In this document: piece by piece, positions 59,222 to 64,000 of the stretch | Layout: every line of letters begins with the position of its first letter | How positions within the stretch are numbered: position 1 is the first letter of the stretch | DNA from: JAHRAW01 sp028066695 | GTDB taxonomy: Bacteria; Pseudomonadota; Gammaproteobacteria; Arenicellales; Poriferihabitantaceae | NCBI GenBank assembly: GCA_963457535.1 | Contig: OY734803.1 | Span: forward strand, 2,170,001 to 2,234,000 | DNA length: 64,000 nt | Direction of reading: 5' to 3' | The notes under the pieces: generated by a model | What the model was told of the DNA's origin: nothing | Databases searched by the model: none | What the model saw: only the letters and a program-made list of their open reading frames with translations | Translations under genes and position numbers: made by a program

Positions 59222-62207
59222 GCATCCGTTTCCCGTCCGGGTCAAACATGTGCGGCGAGGTGATTTCCACCGCAACATCGCCGCGCCGCAGCGGGTCGGC
59301 CGCGACCACGCGCCGCCCGCGCCAGGCGTCGGCGCCGCCGGCGATAAAGCCGAGTCCGATCCAGTGCCCGAGCGCCGGAGATGCGGTAACCGCAGTGATC
59401 CAGCCGTCTCCATGTCCGCCGCCATGCTTGCCGACATCGCGGCCGCGCCCGGCCTCGCACAGCAGCGCGCCGGCGTTAAAAGTCTTGCGCCGGTTTTTCG
59501 GAATGATGCCGACCAGTTGCGGGCGGTCTTCGCGCAATAGTTCCGGGCGCATGCGCAGCGCGCTTCCAATATAGGCCTTGCGCGTGGACGCCATACGCCC
59601 GAGTCCGGCGTCGTCAATGCTGACGCGCCCGTCCAGTTCGGCGCCGGTTACATGCCCCTTTTCAATGCGCAGCGCACCGAGCGCTTCCAGCCCGTAGAGG
59701 CAGCCGCCGAGCGGCGCGGCCGCCTCCCACAGCATGTCTATCATCGCGCATGCGTAATCGGAGGGCGCATAAATTTCAAACGCCAACTCGCCGGAGAAAC
59801 TGATGCGCGCGATGCGGCAGCGCAAACCGCCGCGCAATTCGGTTTCCACGACGCCCATGAACGGCAGTGCGTCGTTGGAAAATGTTTCGGCGCGCGCCGC
59901 GCATGCAGCGAGGGCTTCGCGCGATTTCGGCCCGGCGAGTGCGCAGCCGGCCCATTGCTCGGACACCGAAGTTACATGCACTTTTAATTCGGGCCAGCGC
60001 GTCTGCAGCAATTCCTCCAGCCAGGCCATCACCGTCACCGCGTGGGCGGTGGTGGTGGTCATGAAATATTCGTTGTCGGACAGCCGCCAGGTGGTGCCGT
60101 CGTCCAGCACCAATCCGTCGTCGCGCAGCATGATTCCGTAGCGCGCCTTGCCGACCGGAAGTTTGGCGAACGGATTTGTGTAGACGCGGTTGAGAAATTC
60201 GGCGGCATCGGGACCCTGCAGCGCGATCTTGCCGAGCGAAGTGACATCGCACAGTCCGACCGCCGCGCGCACCGTCGCCGCCTCGCGTTGGTATGCCTGT
60301 TCAAGGTTTTCGCCGCCGCGCGCGAAATACCACGGGCGGTGCCACAGGCCGGCCATGGTCATGGTCGCGCCGTGCTCAAGATTCCAGCGGTGCATCGGCG
60401 TGCGGCGCAGCGGGCGGAAGTGCTCGCCGACGCTGCGCCCGCGCAATGCGCCGAGCGCGACCGGCGTATACGGCGGGCGGAATGCGGTCGCGCCGACTTC
60501 CGCGATTTTTTTGGAAAGCGCCTCGGCCATCAGCGCCAGGCCGATGACATTGCCGACCTTGCCGCCGTCGGTCGCCATGCCGAGCGTGGTGTAGCGTTTC
60601 AAGTGCTCGGACGAGACAAACCCTTCGCGGTGCGCGAGGTGGATGTCGTCGGCGGTCACATCGTGTTGCGGGTCAATGAACGCTTTGGTTTTTTTCGCGC
60701 GCGCGCGGATTTCATACAGCGGCAGAATCGCGCCGCTGCCGCCGCGCGCCGGTGCGGTGTTGTCGCCGGGCGCATTCGCCGCGGCGCGCCCGGCGGCCGC
60801 GCCGGAGCGCTCGCAGTCTTCGCTATTCCAAACTCCGGCCGCGGCGCCGGCAACGGTGATCGGCTCATCACATTGGCCGGCGAGGAAGCAGGCGAGGGCG
60901 TCGTCCCACACCGGCCTGGCGCGCTGCGAATGCAGGTGAATGACCGGTGACCAGCCGCCGGAGACCAGCAGCAAATCGCAGCGCATGCGCTCGCCGGGAA
61001 TCCATTCGTTGCCGGGCGCGGCCGTCGCGGTCTGCACCGCGCGCACGCGCATACGCCCGATGGCGCGAAGCGGCGCATGCGCCGCGCACAGGCGAACGCC
61101 GGCGTCCCGCATGCGCGCGAACAATTCGCCGCCGGCCGCATGCGCCTCTTCGCGCGCGTCCAGCAGCGTCACTTCGGCGCCGGCCTGCGCGAGTTCGGCC
61201 GCGGTTTGATGCGCCGAGTCGTTGTTGGTCGCGACCACGATACGCGCGCCGCAGCGGACGCCGTAGCGGTGAAGGTAGGCGCGCGCGGCCGAGGCCGACA
61301 TCACGCCCGGGCGGTCGTTGTCGCCGAAGACGAACTGGCGCTCCAGCGCGCCGGTCGCGAGAATGATGCGCTTGGCGCGCGCCGTCCAAAAACGCTGGCG
61401 CGGCTGGTGCGCGCCGGGCCGCGCGAGGTGGTCGGTCGCGCGCTCCAGCAGGCCGACGACTCCGTGGTCGTATATGCCGAATGCGGTGGTGCGCGTCATC
61501 ACGCGCACGCCGGCCGCTTCAACTTCGGCGGTCAGCGCGCGGAGTCTTTCATCGGCGGCCGGCGGCTGGTGCAGCAAGTCGCCGCCGAGCGCAAAGTCCT
61601 GCTCCACCAGCAGCACATCCATTCCGGCGCGCGCCGCGGCCGCCGCGGCCGCGAGTCCGGCCGGCCCGCCGCCGACCACCAGCGCGTCGCAATGCGCGTG
61701 CGCGTGTTCATAATTGTCCGGATCGGGCAGGCGCGAGGCCGCGCCCATTCCGGCCGCGCGGCGAATGAGTTTTTCAAACTGCATCCAAACGCGCGTGCCG
61801 CCGACGCGCCGCGGGCCCATGAAGGTCTTGTAATAAAACCCGGCCGGCAAAAAGCGCGCGCACATTCCGGAGAGCGCGCCGATGTCAAAACGCAGCCCGG
61901 GCCAGGCGTTTTGGCCTGACGCGCGCAACCCCGCATGCAGTTCCTGCGCGGTGGCTTTGACATTCGGGTCGCGCCGCGCGCCTTCGCCGACGGTGACCAG
62001 CGCGCCGGATTCCTCCACGCCGGCCGACATCACGCCGCGCGGGCGGTGGTATTTGAAACTGCGCCCCAGCAAAAACACATCGTTGGCGAGCAGCGCCGAG
62101 GCCAGCGTGTCGCCGCGAAAGCCGCGCAACTCGCGGCCGTTCCAATGGAAGCGCAACTCCTCGCCGCGCGCGATGCGCCCGCCGTGCGCCAGCCGCGTCG
62201 CGCTCAT
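59214..62207 (-). CDS. soxA: sarcosine oxidase alpha subunit
   Basis: A 997-residue SoxA. The N-terminal ferredoxin-like region (GFRGDTLASALLANDVFLLG; RSFKYHRPRGVMSAG) is followed by the NAD-binding flavoprotein part (ALVVGGGPAGLAAAAAAARAG; RIILATGALERQFVFGDNDRPG) and, from about residue 600, GcvT-type folate-binding domains (ISFSGELAFEIYAPSDYACA; IGLGFIAGG). In the complex it takes part in oxidising sarcosine to glycine, H2O2 and a one-carbon unit carried as methylene-THF. Normal family length. It overlaps soxD and soxG by 4 and 8 nt. Confidence 0.94.
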   Translation of the reverse strand: MSATRLAHGGRIARGEELRFHWNGRELRGFRGDTLASALLANDVFLLGRSFKYHRPRGVMSAGVEESGALVTVGEGARRDPNVKATAQELHAGLRASGQNAWPGLRFDIGALSGMCARFLPAGFYYKTFMGPRRVGGTRVWMQFEKLIRRAAGMGAASRLPDPDNYEHAHAHCDALVVGGGPAGLAAAAAAARAGMDVLLVEQDFALGGDLLHQPPAADERLRALTAEVEAAGVRVMTRTTAFGIYDHGVVGLLERATDHLARPGAHQPRQRFWTARAKRIILATGALERQFVFGDNDRPGVMSASAARAYLHRYGVRCGARIVVATNNDSAHQTAAELAQAGAEVTLLDAREEAHAAGGELFARMRDAGVRLCAAHAPLRAIGRMRVRAVQTATAAPGNEWIPGERMRCDLLLVSGGWSPVIHLHSQRARPVWDDALACFLAGQCDEPITVAGAAAGVWNSEDCERSGAAAGRAAANAPGDNTAPARGGSGAILPLYEIRARAKKTKAFIDPQHDVTADDIHLAHREGFVSSEHLKRYTTLGMATDGGKVGNVIGLALMAEALSKKIAEVGATAFRPPYTPVALGALRGRSVGEHFRPLRRTPMHRWNLEHGATMTMAGLWHRPWYFARGGENLEQAYQREAATVRAAVGLCDVTSLGKIALQGPDAAEFLNRVYTNPFAKLPVGKARYGIMLRDDGLVLDDGTTWRLSDNEYFMTTTTAHAVTVMAWLEELLQTRWPELKVHVTSVSEQWAGCALAGPKSREALAACAARAETFSNDALPFMGVVETELRGGLRCRIARISFSGELAFEIYAPSDYACAMIDMLWEAAAPLGGCLYGLEALGALRIEKGHVTGAELDGRVSIDDAGLGRMASTRKAYIGSALRMRPELLREDRPQLVGIIPKNRRKTFNAGALLCEAGRGRDVGKHGGGHGDGWITAVTASPALGHWIGLGFIAGGADAWRGRRVVAADPLRRGDVAVEITSPHMFDPDGKRMHG

Positions 62208-62497
62208 CGCGCGCCGTCCTGCTCGCCACGCAATGCCGCGCCGATTCCGTCGTGCGCGGCGCGCACCGAGCGGATTTCATGCGTCGCGGTGTCGCGCTCC
62301 ACCAGCAGCCACATGCGGCAGCCGTGCAGGTGCTGCCAGGTTTCGGTTTGCATGCCGCGCGGGTTGGCGCGCAGGAAGACCGCGTCGTGCCAGTCGGCGG
62401 CCGGCGCGTCAAGCGGCGGGTAGCGCACCGAGGCGTCGCCGCCGTAGGCGAATTCGGCGTGGTCGCGCGGGCCGCAGAACGGGCAGTGAATTCGCAT
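62204..62497 (-). CDS. soxD: sarcosine oxidase delta subunit
   Basis: A 97-residue zinc-binding SoxD. MRIHCPFCGPRDHAEFAYGG carries the Cys/His ligands, and WHDAVFLRANPRGMQTETWQ and HLHGCRMWL follow as expected. It is the small structural subunit of the tetramer. Start and stop overlap soxB and soxA by 1 and 4 nt. Confidence 0.94.
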   Translation of the reverse strand: MRIHCPFCGPRDHAEFAYGGDASVRYPPLDAPAADWHDAVFLRANPRGMQTETWQHLHGCRMWLLVERDTATHEIRSVRAAHDGIGAALRGEQDGAR

Positions 62498-63762
62498 CAG
62501 CCGTGCAGTTTGGGGTCGGGGCCGGCGCCGCGCTCGTCTATGTTGACGCCGCGCGCAAAGCGGCCGAGGTCAAAATTTTCCACGGCCGGATGCGCGCGCG
62601 CGTTGGCGATCAGGTCGGCGAAATACCAGCCGGAGGCCGGGCTGGCTTTGAAGCCGCCGTAATTCCAGCCGGCGTTCAAATACAAATTTTCCAGCGGCGT
62701 TTTGCAGATGAACGGCGAGCCGTCCATGGACATGTCCATCAGCCCGCCCCAGTGCCGCAACAGGCGGACGCGCGCCAGGCAGGGCAGGATGGAAGTCGCG
62801 CATTCGGCGGCGTCGGCGACCGCCGGAAGGTTGCCGCGCTGCGAATAGGATTTGTACCAGTCCAAGTCGCCGCCGAAAACCATGCCGCCTTTGTCCGATT
62901 GTGAGATGTAAAAGTGCGCGCCGCCGACGCCGAACACCACGACATGATCCAGCAGCGGCTTCAGCGGCTCGGTGACAAAGGCCTGCAGCAAATGCGTCTC
63001 CACCGGGAGTTTGCCGAGTTCGGCCGCGGCCCACAGTTGCGAAGTGCTGCCGGCCACCGCGAGACCGAAACGCCGCGCTTGAATGCGGCCGCGGGTGGTG
63101 TCGACGGCGGTCACGCGGTTTGCGTCGCGCGCAAAGCCGGTAACCTCGCAGTTTTGGATGATGTCGACGCCGAGTTGGTCGGCGGCGCGCGCGTAGCCCC
63201 AGGCGGCTGCGTCGTGGCGCGCGTTGCCGGCGCGCCGCTGCACCGCCGCGCCGATGATCGGGAAGCGCGCGCTGTCGTAATTTAAATGCGGGATTTTCCG
63301 TTTTAATTTTTTGAGGCTCCACAGTTCGGCGTCGGAGCCGGTCAGCAGCATGGTGTTGTAGCGCCGCGCGGCCGCGTCGCGCGCCGCCGGAGTGTGCAGC
63401 AGCGTGATGTGCGCGCGCTGGCTGAACATCACGTTGTAGTTGAGTTCGTGGCTCAGGTTTTCCCACAGCCGCAGCGAGTGTTCGTAGAAGCCGCGGTTGC
63501 CCGGCATCATGTAGTTGGAGCGGACGATGGTGGTGTTGCGCCCGGCGTTGCCGCCGCCGAGCCATCCCTTTTCCAGCACCGCGATGTTGCGCGCGGCGTG
63601 GTTTTTGGCGAGGTAGTAGGCCGTTGCCAGGCCGTGCAGGCCGGCGCCGATGATGACGGTGTCGTATTCGCGCTTCGGCTCGGGGTCGCGCCAGGCGCGC
63701 CGCCAGTTGCGCTGGCCCTGCAAGCCGTTTTTGAAGACGCTCCAGGCGGAGTAGCGGGTCAT
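62497..63762 (-). CDS. soxB: sarcosine oxidase beta subunit
   Basis: A 421-residue DAO-family flavoprotein, the catalytic beta subunit. It starts YSAWSVFKNGLQGQRNWRRA, then the FAD motif VIIGAGLHGLATAYYLAKN and GRNTTIVRSNYMMPGN, with GGFKASPASGWYFADLIA near the C-terminus. It binds FAD and covalent FMN and oxidises sarcosine's methylamine. It is the first gene of the minus-strand operon; the ATG at 63762 has a weak ribosome-binding site, and an intrinsic terminator of the upstream gene lies just in front. Confidence 0.94.
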   Translation of the reverse strand: MTRYSAWSVFKNGLQGQRNWRRAWRDPEPKREYDTVIIGAGLHGLATAYYLAKNHAARNIAVLEKGWLGGGNAGRNTTIVRSNYMMPGNRGFYEHSLRLWENLSHELNYNVMFSQRAHITLLHTPAARDAAARRYNTMLLTGSDAELWSLKKLKRKIPHLNYDSARFPIIGAAVQRRAGNARHDAAAWGYARAADQLGVDIIQNCEVTGFARDANRVTAVDTTRGRIQARRFGLAVAGSTSQLWAAAELGKLPVETHLLQAFVTEPLKPLLDHVVVFGVGGAHFYISQSDKGGMVFGGDLDWYKSYSQRGNLPAVADAAECATSILPCLARVRLLRHWGGLMDMSMDGSPFICKTPLENLYLNAGWNYGGFKASPASGWYFADLIANARAHPAVENFDLGRFARGVNIDERGAGPDPKLHG

Positions 63763-63773
63763 GGTTGGGAGAA

Positions 63774-63800
63774 TACAAAAACCCGGAGCGCCCCGGGGTT
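63774..63800 (-). terminator. intrinsic terminator between the partial gene and soxB
   Basis: Read on the minus strand, AACCCCGG pairs (one bulge) with CCGGGTT around GGCGCT and runs into TTTTT, ending just before soxB. It would stop transcription from the gene at the window edge. Confidence 0.6.
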
Positions 63801-63815
63801 GCGCCCGTCGAACTC

Positions 63816-63839
63816 CGGGGCGGGGCTGCTTCCGCCCCG
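63816..63839 (-). other. second GC hairpin 3' of the partial gene
   Basis: A perfect 8-bp stem CGGGGCGG/CCGCCCCG with an 8-nt loop lies immediately after the stop codon at 63842-63844 (minus strand). It lacks a U-tract, so it may protect the mRNA 3' end or act together with the terminator that follows. Confidence 0.5.
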
Positions 63840-63841
63840 AC

Positions 63842-64000
63842 TCAAAACTTCCGGTACGCCCCCATCAAATCCACCATCGGGTGCGTTTTTGACATTTGGA
63901 ATTTCACCAGCAATTCGCGCGCGATCATGTCGCGGGATTGCTGGTCTTTCGGGAGTTTCAGGTTCGCCGGGACGCGCACCCAGCCGTTGATGTTGCGGTC
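63842..64000 (-). CDS. 3' end of an unrecognised gene (partial at window edge)
   Basis: The minus strand has an open frame from the window edge to a TGA at 63842-63844, giving 52 C-terminal residues. They include INGWVRVPANLKLPKDQQ, MIARELLVKFQMS and end in MVDLMGAYRKF. It looks like the basic, helical C-terminus of a soluble protein. High-GC codon use and the hairpin/terminator right behind it support a real gene. I do not recognise the family; the position upstream of soxB gives no firm functional clue. Confidence 0.6.
   Translation of the reverse strand, partial: DRNINGWVRVPANLKLPKDQQSRDMIARELLVKFQMSKTHPMVDLMGAYRKF

Overview
The window reads as one contiguous piece of a high-GC gammaproteobacterial chromosome. 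Evidence for the lineage is gene order: ndk-rlmN-rodZ-hisS-yfgM-bamB-der, rpsP-rimM-trmD-rplS, and rhlB facing trxA-rho are classic gammaproteobacterial blocks. The catabolic content (carnitine, choline, glycine betaine, dimethylglycine, sarcosine and a DMSP-lyase-like gene) suggests a marine or host-associated heterotroph that lives on methylated osmolytes; that habitat is inference. Genes are tightly packed, with many 1-8 nt start/stop overlaps. There is no gene-free stretch above about 300 bases; the longest, 53403-53647, is the rho leader.

Layout. 0-1 kb: two tandem small membrane proteins and tRNA-Phe. 1-5 kb: a LeuA/CimA-type synthase, a DUF3461 protein, an AT-richer predicted nuclease gene with a repeat-coded tail, and an EamA transporter. 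5-7.5 kb: a two-gene carnitine-to-betaine module (BKACE enzyme plus a carnitine dehydrogenase-thioesterase fusion). 7.5-9.4 kb: an AT-richer accessory island with two STAS-like genes, a truncated third copy, a repeated promoter and a membrane-anchored protein. 9.4-17.6 kb: an SDR, acyl-CoA dehydrogenase, NDP-forming acyl-CoA synthetase, CaiD-like hydratase, DddP-like M24 enzyme, GNAT and choline dehydrogenase. 17.7-19.6 kb: a GmrSD/DUF262 restriction-type gene. 19.6-25.4 kb: an FNR/NNR-type regulator, nirK and a cbb3 oxidase (ccoNOQP) for low-oxygen respiration. 25.5-35.8 kb: a methylamine/betaine-type locus with a kinase-M23-aminotransferase fusion, two MttB-family methyltransferases, a HisA-like paralogue, a HAD phosphatase and a dimethylglycine dehydrogenase-like protein. 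35.8-58.7 kb: mostly housekeeping (Fe-S assembly, tRNA/rRNA modification, outer membrane assembly, ribosomal proteins, recombination, RNA helicase, Rho, heme synthesis, osmotic channel). 58.6-63.8 kb: heterotetrameric sarcosine oxidase soxBDAG, then the 3' end of an unrecognised gene.

How it fits together. Carnitine (5-7.5 kb), possibly crotonobetaine/carnitine-CoA chemistry (9.4-14.3 kb) and choline (betA) could all feed glycine betaine. MttB-family enzymes, the dimethylglycine dehydrogenase-like flavoprotein and sarcosine oxidase could then strip methyl groups stepwise down to glycine. No corrinoid protein, betaine aldehyde dehydrogenase or betaine transporter is present here, so the route would need genes elsewhere. 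Defence-like and accessory genes sit in lower-GC patches between these blocks.
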